Shown: in pieces, positions 1-8,052 of the stretch
Layout of the letters: every line of letters begins with the position of its first letter
Position numbering within the stretch: position 1 is the stretch's first letter
Source of the DNA: Pseudomonadota bacterium
Lineage (GTDB): Bacteria; Pseudomonadota; Gammaproteobacteria; Burkholderiales; Burkholderiaceae_B
DNA: 37,023 nt
Reading direction: 5' to 3'
Assembly: GCA_023427085.1 (NCBI GenBank)
Contig: JAEZBO010000169.1
Coordinates: forward strand, 1 to 37,023
Notes under the pieces: model-generated
Database searches by the model: none
The model's input: the letters and a program-made list of their open reading frames with translations, nothing else
Told to the model about the DNA's origin: nothing
Position numbers and translations under genes: made by a program

Positions 1-636
1 GGCCGGGACGGCGCCGGCAGCGCCGCCGCCGAACGGTCCAGCGTGGCCAAGGCGCCAGTGGCGCCCCGTTCGCCCGCGCCGGTCAGCAGCAGCACGGCAG
101 CAGAACAGTCGGCGATGCCGCCTGCGCCGGCCGCGCCATCCAGAACGCCCGCTGTCCGCCAGCCCGAGCAGGGCGCCGACGCCCAGCCGGCTCGCGCGCC
201 CGGCGATCGTCAGCTGGCCGCCAAGGAACCCACCTTCGACCGGGCCGGCTCGGCGCAAACCGACCCGCTCGGCGCGCTGATCGCGCTGGCCCAGCCCGGC
301 CCGGCCACGGTGCAGGCCGGCACCGCCGAACGCGCAGCCGCGGCGGCGCGCCGCGCGGCCAACGCACCGGCCAACCGCCACGATTCGGATGCCGCCTTGC
401 TGGCGGCATTGATGTCCTATGGCCTGCCGCCGGCGTCGCCGCCGGGTACCAAGTTCTATACCCCCGCGCCCGGCATCACCATGCGGGTGCTGCCAGGCGC
501 GCCGCTGGCCGAGCGGCTGGCGCAGTGCCGTGAGCAAGGCTGGCTGGAAGCCGAGCGTTGCCGCCTGCGCGTCTGCGCCGGCCAGTGGGGCATTGCGCCG
601 GAATGCCCGAATCCCCAGGCTTCGGCCGCACCGTGA
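1..636 (+). CDS. 3' end of a Pro/Ala-rich protein, truncated by the window edge
   Basis: The reading frame is open from the first base to a TGA at 634-636, so the true start probably lies upstream; the GTG at 43 is only an internal candidate. The visible part is about 211 residues. It is a long low-complexity Ala/Pro/Arg-rich stretch, then a compact C-terminal segment (roughly the last 60 residues) with four cysteines that could form disulfides if exported. I do not recognise the family. It lies 28 bases upstream of VgrG1 in the same direction and is probably co-transcribed with it. It does not look like the C-terminus of TssA, TssM or another core T6SS protein I can recognise. Composition and frame use match a real gene in this G+C-rich genome, but function is open. 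Confidence 0.6.
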   Translation, partial: GRDGAGSAAAERSSVAKAPVAPRSPAPVSSSTAAEQSAMPPAPAAPSRTPAVRQPEQGADAQPARAPGDRQLAAKEPTFDRAGSAQTDPLGALIALAQPGPATVQAGTAERAAAAARRAANAPANRHDSDAALLAALMSYGLPPASPPGTKFYTPAPGITMRVLPGAPLAERLAQCREQGWLEAERCRLRVCAGQWGIAPECPNPQASAAP

Positions 637-664
637 ACGCATCGGTCAAGAGGATGTGCGCAGT

Positions 665-3600
665 ATGGATCTGAGTTTGCTGGCTGGATTGTTTGGCACG
701 CAAAAGCGCCTGCACGGACTGGAGGGCGAGGGCGATCTCGCCTCGCTGGTGGTCGAGGGCTGGGTCGCGCGCGAGCGGCTCTCCGAGATTCCCGAGTTGC
801 GCATCGTCGCGCTGTCCGATCGGGGCTGGCTCGATACCGGCGACATGATTTCGCGACCGGTCAGCGTCTGGACGGCCCTGGCCGATGGCCAGCGCGTCAC
901 ACGCAGCGGCCTGGTGCGGCAAGCCGAACTGCTGGGCGGCGACGGCGGCCTGGCGCGCTACCGCCTGACCGTCGTGCCGTGGTTGTGGCTGGCCACGCAG
1001 CAGCGCAACAGCCGCATCTACGAAGGCCAGGGCCTGCTCGACGTCGTGCTGGCGGTGCTGGGCGCCTACGAACCCTACACGGTCAAGATCGCGCCCGAGG
1101 TCGCCGCCCATCTCGAGGGCCTGACGCCGCCCGACTACACCACTCAGTACCGCGAGACCGATTACGACTTCGTCAGCCGGCTGCTGACGCAACTGGGCCT
1201 GGGCTGGACGGTGGTCGAGGACGAGCAGGCGCCCGGCGGCCATGCGGTATCGATCTTCGCCGACAGCCGCGACCTGCCCGAAGACATCTCCAGCGCCTCG
1301 GCGCCGGTGCGTTTCCATCGTTCGGGGGCGACCGAGTCGCACGACACCGTGCAATCGATGGCGCGCCGCCATCGCCGTACGCTCGAGCGTGTCACGCTGC
1401 TGGGCTGGCACGCCGGCGGCAAGCATTCGATCACCGCCGAGTCGCTGGTGCGGCCGAGCCAGGACGGCGGCGCCGACGGTGCGCTCGAGTGTTATGAATT
1501 CGCCGGCCACGGCGCCTTCGCCGATGCCGCGCAAGCCGAGCATCACGCGCGTGTCTTGGCCGAGGCCGCCCATGCGCGCGCCGAGTGTTTTCTGGGCTAC
1601 TCGACCGTGCGCTCGTTTCGCAGCGGCACGCGCTTTCGGCTGGCCGACATGTCCACGCTGGGGCCGGCCGACGAAGAGGATTTCGATCCGGTCTTCGCGC
1701 TCGATGCGCTCGAGCAGGTCGGCATCAACGACCTGCCGCGCGAGACCCAGCAGGCGCTCAAGCAACGCATGGGCGATCTGCTCGAATGCCTGACGTTCGA
1801 GCAGGCGCCACAGCTGGCCGAATACGGCGCCGGTGGCGCGCCCGCCGATGCCCGCAACGACGACGCGCTGGCGCTGCTGGCCGACCTGGACGCCGACACC
1901 CGGGGCCCGCGCCATGATCTGGCGCCCGAGCGCGCGCTGTTGCGGCGCGCGCAAGAACTCGGTTATGCCAACCGTTATTCGGCGCTGCGCTGCGATCGCC
2001 CGTGGCGTCCCGATGCGGGGCTCGAGCACGGCCGCCGGCTCAACGGCGCGCCGATCGCGCATGGCGTGCACACGGCGCTGGTGGTCGGCGACACGGGTCA
2101 GACCGAAGCGTCCGACGGCAGCGAGATCCTGCGCAATGCCCGCGGTGACGTCCGGGTGCGCTTTCCGTGGCAGAACGCCGAAGCGGGCGAGGGCGAGGCC
2201 CACAGCCGCTGGGTGCGGGTGGCGCAACGCCAGGCCGGCGCCGGCATGGGCATGAGTTTTGTGCCGCGGCTGGGCCAGGAGGTACTGCTGCGTTTCCTCG
2301 ATGACGACATCGACCAGCCCATGGTCGTTGGCACGCTCTACAACGGCCGCGGCGAAGGCGGCGTGGCGACCACGCCGGGCGGCAGATCGACCCAGCCGGC
2401 CGACGATCAGGTCTTTGCCAGCGCGCAGGACCAGCAGCCCAGCGCGCATGCCAATCTGGCCGGCGGCGCGGCGCCGGCCTGGCATGGCGCCAGCGCGGGC
2501 AGTGACGGCCATCGCAACGCCGCGGCGCTCAGCGGTTTCAAGACCCGCGAGTTCGGCGGCGGCGGCTACAACCAGTTGGTGTTCGACGACACCGACGATC
2601 AATTGCGCGTGCAGCTCAAGACCACCCAGGCCGCGTCCGAACTGAACCTGGGCCATCTGATCCACCAGGCCGGCAACTATCGCGGCAGCCTGCGTGGTGT
2701 CGGCGCCGAGTTGCGCACCGATGGCCATGGCGCCATCCGCGGCGGCGCGGGCGTGTTGATCTCGACCTATCACGGCGAGCCCACGTCCGAGCCGGCCGGC
2801 GAGGTCGCCGGCGGCCAGGCATTGGCGCGCGACGCCCAACTGCTGGGGGAGGCGCTGGACAAGAACGCCGGCGAACATCGTGGCGTGCGGCTGGCCGCCG
2901 CCGCCGGCGCCGAGCAGGCCGACAGCAGCGTGCTCGACGGCGAGCGTGCGCCGCTGGCCGCGTGGCAGCATGCGGTCTCCGGCACCGCCGATGGCAGCAA
3001 CCTGGGGCAGGCCCAGGGCGATGCCGGCGGCAAGCACACCGCCGCCGCGCAAGGCAAGGTCGCCCACATCACCGACCCGGTCGTCATGATCGCCGCCAAG
3101 GAAGGGCTGGCGCAGGTGGCCGGCCAGAACATCCAGGTGCTCAGCGGTGAAGCCGTGCACTGGTCCAGCGGGCAGGACAGCAACTGGGTCGCGATCGGCG
3201 CGCTGCGGGTTCACAGCGGCCAGGCCGCCGGCATGATCGGCGGCTCGCAATCGGCCGGCGAGGGCGGTGTCGGACTGCAGCTGATCTCGGCCGAGCAGGC
3301 ACTGGTGGTGCAGGCGCAGGACGACGTGCTGAAAGTGCAGGCGCGCGACGACGTCAAGCTGTCCAGCGAATCGACGCAGGTCGAGTTCGGCGCGCTCAAG
3401 CGCATCCGGATCGCGACGCAGGGCGGCGCCAGCATTCTGATCGAGGGCGGCAACATCACCGTCAAGGCGCCGGGCCGGATCGAGGTCGAATCGGGCGACA
3501 AGAAGTTTGCCGGGCCGGATCGGATGGATTTGAAACTCTCCGCGTTCTCGGACAGCGGCATGTATACGCGCAGCTTTGTCTTCAAGGATGAGTTGGGCAA

Positions 3601-3763
3601 CGAGTTGCCCGGCTTCGACCACCTGTTGAGCCGGCCGCAAGCCAAGGAGCGTATGAGCGCACTGCTGCAAGGTCAAAGCCGGGCGGTGTTCACCGCCGAG
3701 CCGGAAGAGCTCGGCGCCGACCTGGTGTTTCCGAAGATCGAGATAGGCGAGGATACTTTGTGA
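665..3763 (+). CDS. vgrG: VgrG1, T6SS spike protein (TssI) with an atypical internal segment and C-terminal tail
   Basis: This is a trimeric needle-tip protein of T6SS, 1032 residues. I start it at ATG 665 (protein begins MDLSLLAGLF, preceded by AGAGG) rather than at the longer open frame, which overlaps the previous gene. The N-terminal third is gp27-like and includes the family motif YRETDYDFVSRLL. A gp5-like OB fold runs from about residue 465 to 560 (HTALVVGD to VVGTLYNGRGEG). A DUF2345 beta-helix-type region follows, from about 632 (GGYNQLVFDD) to 945. The last ~85 residues (from about FVFKDELGNELPG) resemble a transthyretin-like cargo-binding tail, but only loosely. Between about residues 337 and 435 the usual strand motif seen in VgrG2 and VgrG3 is replaced by an acidic, Leu/Ala-rich, probably helical stretch. 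The next gene is a candidate effector. Confidence 0.95.
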   Translation: MDLSLLAGLFGTQKRLHGLEGEGDLASLVVEGWVARERLSEIPELRIVALSDRGWLDTGDMISRPVSVWTALADGQRVTRSGLVRQAELLGGDGGLARYRLTVVPWLWLATQQRNSRIYEGQGLLDVVLAVLGAYEPYTVKIAPEVAAHLEGLTPPDYTTQYRETDYDFVSRLLTQLGLGWTVVEDEQAPGGHAVSIFADSRDLPEDISSASAPVRFHRSGATESHDTVQSMARRHRRTLERVTLLGWHAGGKHSITAESLVRPSQDGGADGALECYEFAGHGAFADAAQAEHHARVLAEAAHARAECFLGYSTVRSFRSGTRFRLADMSTLGPADEEDFDPVFALDALEQVGINDLPRETQQALKQRMGDLLECLTFEQAPQLAEYGAGGAPADARNDDALALLADLDADTRGPRHDLAPERALLRRAQELGYANRYSALRCDRPWRPDAGLEHGRRLNGAPIAHGVHTALVVGDTGQTEASDGSEILRNARGDVRVRFPWQNAEAGEGEAHSRWVRVAQRQAGAGMGMSFVPRLGQEVLLRFLDDDIDQPMVVGTLYNGRGEGGVATTPGGRSTQPADDQVFASAQDQQPSAHANLAGGAAPAWHGASAGSDGHRNAAALSGFKTREFGGGGYNQLVFDDTDDQLRVQLKTTQAASELNLGHLIHQAGNYRGSLRGVGAELRTDGHGAIRGGAGVLISTYHGEPTSEPAGEVAGGQALARDAQLLGEALDKNAGEHRGVRLAAAAGAEQADSSVLDGERAPLAAWQHAVSGTADGSNLGQAQGDAGGKHTAAAQGKVAHITDPVVMIAAKEGLAQVAGQNIQVLSGEAVHWSSGQDSNWVAIGALRVHSGQAAGMIGGSQSAGEGGVGLQLISAEQALVVQAQDDVLKVQARDDVKLSSESTQVEFGALKRIRIATQGGASILIEGGNITVKAPGRIEVESGDKKFAGPDRMDLKLSAFSDSGMYTRSFVFKDELGNELPGFDHLLSRPQAKERMSALLQGQSRAVFTAEPEELGADLVFPKIEIGEDTL

Positions 3764-3785
3764 TGAGCGGCGTAGGGGCACAGCA

Positions 3786-4955
3786 ATGAGCGGAGAATCG
3801 TCGGTCGCCGATACCGAAGAAGGTCAGAGCTACGAGCGCGGCGATCGGCTGGGCGCGGCGGTGACCAGCAATGATGGCGGATCGGCGGTGGCTTGCACCG
3901 TCAATTGCGAAGCGCAGTGGTCGGTACTGCAGATGGACGTGGTGCGCAAGCTTGCGCAGGGCAACCAGTTGCTTACACGCGTGCTCCCACGCGCCAAGCG
4001 CACGGCAGGCCATTACGCGGCGCTCTACCTTTCCGACGAAGGCACCAATATGGCGGGCCGGTTCTACTGGCCGGGCCTGGGAGCTTTCGCGGCCAAGCAG
4101 GTGGTCGACGGCATCGATTATGCGTATGAGAGCCTGGACAGCTGGATCGGTCAGGTGCGTTATATGGCGGGCTTTTCGCTGTATTACCTGGTCAAAGGCA
4201 ACCTGTGGGTATTTCTTGAAGTGACGCCGTGGATGCTGTTTTACAAGCAATATGGCCATGACTGCTTCCAACACTGCATAGCGCGCCGCAACAGCGATAC
4301 CTTCCGGGCTCCCGTCGACGGCTTCGTCAAACGGCTGCCATGGGCCAGCGGACCTGATCAGTCCTTGATCAACACCATCGAGTCCAAGCTCAAGATGCTC
4401 GACCTCGGGTCACTGACCTGGAGCAAACTCAATGTGCAGGACGGTCGTGGCGCCCTGGCCGAGATGAACAAACTGCAGGTCACCAATTACCTGCGCCAGG
4501 GCTTTGCTGCGTTGCGCCGCTTCGAAACGGCGGCACCGAACCGGCGCGGCGAATATGCCCGCCAGTCGGCCTCCTACTTTCTCGATCACGAGCAACGCCT
4601 GCATCTGCAGGCGATGATCTACGACCACGCGGACTTTCGTTTCGCCTGGGACAACAACGACCTCGGGCGCTGGCTCGGTTCCTTCACCGGCGCGCGCGAT
4701 CCGGACCTGGTGTTCAGCAGCGCGCCGGCTGTGACCCCGCAACTGGAGCGTGACCAACTGCGGCCTGCGGGCTTGGGACGCGACGATGTATCTGTGCGGA
4801 TGGCGCTGGACGATGGCAAGCTCTACAACGCCACCGAACGCATGAAATACGTGAAGCGGATTCTCGACCAATATCACACGCTGATGCAGGGCCGCCATCG
4901 TCCTTACATGATTCGGCAACTACGCCAGATCGAGCGATGGAAAGATGCCACGTAA
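3786..4955 (+). CDS. VgrG1-linked candidate T6SS effector, DUF2515-like
   Basis: A 389-residue protein encoded just after VgrG1. From memory it resembles proteins labelled DUF2515 that sit beside pseudomonad vgrG genes, especially around residues 60-110 (TRVLPRAKRT, FYWPGLGAFAAKQV); this is not checked. It has no signal peptide. One long hydrophobic stretch (about residues 128-153, rich in Tyr/Phe/Trp/Leu) could be a membrane-active helix. No catalytic motif is evident. G+C is clearly lower than in VgrG1: hand count gives about 50% for 4141-4260 against about 77% for 1861-1920, suggesting separate acquisition. The ATG at 3786 follows AGGGGC and overlaps the stop of an 8-codon mini-frame. The gene overlaps the next one by 11 bases. 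Position between a vgrG and two exported paralogues argues for a secreted toxin acting in the recipient envelope; the activity is unknown. Confidence 0.7.
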   Translation: MSGESSVADTEEGQSYERGDRLGAAVTSNDGGSAVACTVNCEAQWSVLQMDVVRKLAQGNQLLTRVLPRAKRTAGHYAALYLSDEGTNMAGRFYWPGLGAFAAKQVVDGIDYAYESLDSWIGQVRYMAGFSLYYLVKGNLWVFLEVTPWMLFYKQYGHDCFQHCIARRNSDTFRAPVDGFVKRLPWASGPDQSLINTIESKLKMLDLGSLTWSKLNVQDGRGALAEMNKLQVTNYLRQGFAALRRFETAAPNRRGEYARQSASYFLDHEQRLHLQAMIYDHADFRFAWDNNDLGRWLGSFTGARDPDLVFSSAPAVTPQLERDQLRPAGLGRDDVSVRMALDDGKLYNATERMKYVKRILDQYHTLMQGRHRPYMIRQLRQIERWKDAT

Positions 4956-5862
4956 TCGGCTGATCCTCGTTGCCATACTGGCGCTTGCGGTGGCCGCCGC
5001 CAGTGTCGGCATGGCGTCTGGCGCGAAACAAACCACGCAGGAGCACTCCATGCAGCAACCTACTGAGTTCGTCATTGAACTCGGCCAGTCCGGCGACCAG
5101 ATCGTCCAACGTTCAGGTTTGCCGGTCAAGCGCAGCCAGGTGTCCAGTGCCTTGCTGTACGACGCCAGTCCTGATCGGGTCGGCGTCGAGGTGGCACCGG
5201 TCATCGTGCACGGCCAGCGCAAGGTGGGTTTGCCGGCAGCCGAGTCGCTGCTGTTCTACGACGACCTGGAAGAGTCCGGTGGTGTACAGGAAGTCACCGT
5301 GCACGTGCTGATGCCTGCCATCCCCGATGGCGACGATGCGCAGCAACGGTATTACGAACTCGTCAGGAGCCAGCTCGGCGAGATATTCCAGCGCTTTGCG
5401 GCAGCGGGCTGGGCGCGCTATATCCCGCTTTCCGAGCCTCGTGTCGCGGGACGGGACAGTTATGACCTGAAAGGAGCCTGGGGCCAAGGCCGCGACCTGG
5501 CCGCCGATCCGGCTTACCTGCCCGAGGTCAAGGAATGGGCTTCGATGGGCGGCGAACTCGCCACGACGCGCTGGACCTGGTACGCCGACGGCATATTTGC
5601 GAATCTGTCCTACGACATAGGCGACGTCGCCGGCGGCAACCCGGGCGGGATCCGGGTCAGCGTGCAAACCGAGCGGATGGCGTTACAGGCCTACGACCCG
5701 GCCATGGAAGGCAATTGGGAAGCCGCCCGCAAGGCCTATCAGGAATCCTTGCCCGAACAACTGGCCGAGCGCGAAGCGCGCGAAACCGAGGCCCGTACCG
5801 CCGGCGTGCGGGTGCTGCAAGACTGGCGCGACCCTACCGTGGCTGGCGCGGTCGTACGCTGA
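4945..5862 (+). CDS. Exported protein, candidate immunity protein for the VgrG1 cargo (paralogue 1)
   Basis: This 305-residue protein starts at ATG 4945, inside the end of the candidate effector gene (11-base overlap), so translation is probably coupled. The N-terminus is a typical signal peptide: a basic start, a hydrophobic core at about residues 6-22, and a plausible Ala-type cleavage near residue 27. The mature part is therefore expected in the periplasm. It is clearly homologous to the next gene: both share the blocks RSGLP-(V/L)-(K/R)RSQ, LLYDAS, LLFYD, RYIPLS-P-RVAGRDSYDL and a (Q/E)DW-DPT-(V/I)AG ending. No enzymatic motif is visible. Immunity to the neighbouring toxin is inferred from order, coupling and export; the fold is not recognised. 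Confidence 0.7.
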   Translation: MPRNRLILVAILALAVAAASVGMASGAKQTTQEHSMQQPTEFVIELGQSGDQIVQRSGLPVKRSQVSSALLYDASPDRVGVEVAPVIVHGQRKVGLPAAESLLFYDDLEESGGVQEVTVHVLMPAIPDGDDAQQRYYELVRSQLGEIFQRFAAAGWARYIPLSEPRVAGRDSYDLKGAWGQGRDLAADPAYLPEVKEWASMGGELATTRWTWYADGIFANLSYDIGDVAGGNPGGIRVSVQTERMALQAYDPAMEGNWEAARKAYQESLPEQLAEREARETEARTAGVRVLQDWRDPTVAGAVVR

Positions 5863-5911
5863 CAGACCCTGAACGGCGCGCCCGCCAGCCCTCCCGTCAC
5901 ACAAGCCCTGG

Positions 5912-5917
5912 CACAAT
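5912..5917 (+). promoter_or_regulatory. Possible -10 element before the second immunity paralogue
   Basis: The 83-base gap between the two paralogues contains CACAAT (4 of 6 matches to the sigma-70 -10 consensus) about 29 bases before the next ATG. No convincing -35 is visible. The downstream gene also lacks a good Shine-Dalgarno sequence, so a separate start of transcription would make sense but is weakly supported. Confidence 0.22.
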
Positions 5918-5945
5918 AGGCGGCTTATCCCGGGCTCTTTCTGTC

Positions 5946-6854
5946 ATGACCTCAGCGTTTTTCAAAGGCTTGCTGCTGGCCGCCGTTCTGGTCGCGGCCG
6001 GCTGGGCGGCCAGCCGCTGGCTGGCCCAGCCCGATGACCCGCCGCCGCCCGTGTCGCTGGTGATCGGCATCGGTACCGCCGGCGACGATGTGGTCAATCG
6101 CTCGGGCCTGCCCTTGCGCCGCAGCCAGCTGGCCGACTCGTTGCTTTACGACGCCAGCAGCAAGCAGCTGGGCCGCCCGGTGCAACCGGTGCTCGAGCAG
6201 CACGGTACGCGCCTGGTGTTGCCGCCGACCGATACCTTGCTGTTCTACGACAGCCTGGGCAATAACGACGGTGTCTACGAAATCACGCTGCATTTCCACC
6301 TGGATGTGCCACAGCAGACCGGCACGCCGGCGCGTCAGCGCGACTACGCGCTGGCCGCCCGCGACACGGTCGGCCAGATCCAGCAGACGCTGCGCGACGC
6401 GGATTGGCGGCGCTACATCCCCTTGTCGAGCCCGCGCGTGGCAGGCCGCGACAGCTACGACCTGCCGGACAGCTGGCAAGCGGGGCAGGTGCAGGCCTCC
6501 GATCCGGATTTTCTGCCCAGCATCGAGGAATGGCTGGCGCTGAACCATACGCCGACCTGGCTGTGGTTCGATCAGGGGGTGTTCTTTCGTTTGTCGTATT
6601 ACCGCGGCAACGCCGCCGGCGGCCAGCAGGGCGGCCTGCGCGCCACGGTGCAGGGCGAGCGGCAGGCCCTGCTGCCGTATGCCACCGATGGTGGCCAGCA
6701 TTGGGAAACCGCGCGGACCGCCTATGCGGCGGCGGTACCGGGCATGCTGGCCGAGCGGCGCGCGGCCGAGGGCAGGGCACGCGAACAGGGCATCGAGATC
6801 TTGGAAGACTGGATCGATCCCACCATCGCCGGGGTGCCGGCGCGCGGCCGCTGA
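5946..6854 (+). CDS. Membrane-anchored paralogue of the preceding exported protein (candidate immunity, paralogue 2)
   Basis: This 302-residue protein starts at ATG 5946. It has one N-terminal hydrophobic segment (about residues 6-25) followed by a Pro-rich linker, so it is probably an uncleaved inner-membrane anchor with a periplasmic domain. The domain aligns along its whole length with the previous protein (shared RSGLP, LLYDAS, LLFYD, RYIPLS, RVAGRDSYDL blocks), which shows a tandem duplication followed by divergence. The region before the ATG (CTCTTTCTGTC) has no clear ribosome-binding site, unlike its neighbours. The gene ends 3 bases from the stop of the convergent gene on the other strand. 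It may be a second immunity protein with a different target range, or an orphan kept against a related foreign toxin; this is inference. Confidence 0.7.
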   Translation: MTSAFFKGLLLAAVLVAAGWAASRWLAQPDDPPPPVSLVIGIGTAGDDVVNRSGLPLRRSQLADSLLYDASSKQLGRPVQPVLEQHGTRLVLPPTDTLLFYDSLGNNDGVYEITLHFHLDVPQQTGTPARQRDYALAARDTVGQIQQTLRDADWRRYIPLSSPRVAGRDSYDLPDSWQAGQVQASDPDFLPSIEEWLALNHTPTWLWFDQGVFFRLSYYRGNAAGGQQGGLRATVQGERQALLPYATDGGQHWETARTAYAAAVPGMLAERRAAEGRAREQGIEILEDWIDPTIAGVPARGR

Positions 6855-6857
6855 TCT

Positions 6858-7292
6858 TTACTGGCTGTATTCGCGCAGCAGATCGCGGATTTCTTCTTTC
6901 GACAGGCTGCCCGAGCCCAGGATCGCCGAAAGATCTTCCTTGCTGAGCGGATACTTCTTCAGCAGCTCCTGCAGCGTCGGTTTGTCCACCGGCCAGGCGC
7001 TGAGCGGATCGAGCCAGAACTTGTCGTTGGCTTCTTTCAGCTCGAGTTGCACCCCTTCGACGTTGACGTAGACGATGTAGCGGGTGAAACCCTCGGGGAA
7101 GGATTGGTCGAAGTACATCGACGTGCCGCGCGGCAGCAGCGTGGTGGCGTTGTTTTCGTGGCCGCCTGCCAGCATCAGCGGCGCCTCGAGCTTGTGGACT
7201 TTAGGCACGTTTTGCTTCTCCAGATAGTGATAGACCGCTACGCCAGCCAGGATACCGGCAGCGAGCCAGAGCAGATTGTTGATGACCTTCAT
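6858..7292 (-). CDS. Small membrane-anchored protein, candidate immunity protein for the VgrG2 effector
   Basis: This is the last gene of the minus-strand run, encoding 144 residues. I use the ATG at 7292 (protein begins MKVINNLLWL), which has GGAG about 8 bases upstream, rather than the longer frame to 7328. The N-terminus is a single hydrophobic helix (about residues 4-20) with no lipobox. A mostly polar domain follows, ending in two short helical Lys/Glu/Leu-rich segments. This would place the domain in the periplasm, the right place to inhibit a cell-wall hydrolase. It begins 10 bases after the stop of the candidate effector gene. G+C is low for this region (about 52% by hand for 7021-7080). 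I do not recognise the family. Confidence 0.65.
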   Translation of the reverse strand: MKVINNLLWLAAGILAGVAVYHYLEKQNVPKVHKLEAPLMLAGGHENNATTLLPRGTSMYFDQSFPEGFTRYIVYVNVEGVQLELKEANDKFWLDPLSAWPVDKPTLQELLKKYPLSKEDLSAILGSGSLSKEEIRDLLREYSQ

Positions 7293-7302
7293 CGCGGGGC
7301 TC

Positions 7303-8052
7303 CTACCGTCGGTAGACGGTCGTGCCATTGACGCGCACCGGCGGATTCGATTCCAGGAATTTCTGCAGGTTGGCTGGCAGGAACAGGCGGGTGGGCGTGC
7401 CGCCGCCGACGGTGCGCATCGCGGTGGTTTCCATCCAGTTCAGCACATCGCCGGGTTTGATGAAGGATTGCGAGCGGTTCTCGTAGCTCGGCAAGGCAGC
7501 CTTGGCGCCATCGAGCGATAGCGTGGTGCAGTTGTACCCCAGCGCGTGGTAATTGCTGCCGAGCTGATACACCTGCAGGATCGCATCGCGGCCGCGCACC
7601 ATCTCGGGACGGGGCCGGGCGCTGCCGATCAGGCCATCGTAATACGCCTTGATCTTGTCCGCCTGATGGCGATGGATGTTGTATTCGAAGCCGGTCGTGA
7701 CCCGACCGGTGGCCTTTTCGCCATTGATGTAGGGCGTAAAGCTCGACCACACGCGCAGGATGCCTTCGCCCTCGGCACCCATGTCGCCGGTGACGCGGCC
7801 GTAGCGGCCGAAGTCATAGGTCAGGTCGTACTCGGGTGTCTTGACGCGGATCGCCGTGTGGCCGTAGCGGTGGGTCTCGCCGCTGGCGTCGGTATACGGC
7901 CCGCCCACCAGCATATGCATTTCCGAATCCGGCCGCACGGTGTCCTGCACCACGCTTTGCTGCGATTCGACGGTGTTGTTCTGGAATACGCGGCCGGTCT
8001 TGCCGCCTGCGGTGCGCGTCTGTCCGCCGCCCCCTTGAGCCTCTTCCGTCAT
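7303..8052 (-). CDS. Candidate T6SS effector with a permuted papain-like (NlpC/P60, DUF4105-like) active site
   Basis: This 249-residue protein begins MTEEAQGGGG at ATG 8052, which overlaps the VgrG2 stop in ATGA; upstream starts would run further into vgrG2. It has no signal peptide. Two motifs stand out: HRYGHTAIRV (His65 in my numbering), followed by a Tyr/Phe-rich strand, and LGYNCTTLSL (Cys175). A His N-terminal to an Asn-Cys pair is the order seen in circularly permuted papain-fold hydrolases (LRAT, YiiX, DUF4105 types). An amidase or peptidase attacking peptidoglycan, or a thioesterase/acyl hydrolase, is possible. The N-terminal ~50 residues are Gly/Gln/Thr-rich and may be the loading region. 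Coupling to VgrG2, which ends in a transthyretin-like tail, and the downstream membrane-anchored gene support effector status. The enzymatic assignment rests on motifs alone. Confidence 0.7.
   Translation of the reverse strand: MTEEAQGGGGQTRTAGGKTGRVFQNNTVESQQSVVQDTVRPDSEMHMLVGGPYTDASGETHRYGHTAIRVKTPEYDLTYDFGRYGRVTGDMGAEGEGILRVWSSFTPYINGEKATGRVTTGFEYNIHRHQADKIKAYYDGLIGSARPRPEMVRGRDAILQVYQLGSNYHALGYNCTTLSLDGAKAALPSYENRSQSFIKPGDVLNWMETTAMRTVGGGTPTRLFLPANLQKFLESNPPVRVNGTTVYRR

Noticed and set aside
476..3781. An 1101-codon open frame antisense to vgrG1
   Set aside because: In DNA this rich in G+C, the strand opposite a real gene often stays open. The product is Ala/Arg/Gly/His-rich with no domain, while the plus strand encodes a clear VgrG.
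5909..5924. TGGCAC resembling a sigma-54 -24 element
   Set aside because: At the correct spacing the -12 side reads GCGGC and lacks the TTGC-type core, so it does not make a sigma-54 promoter.
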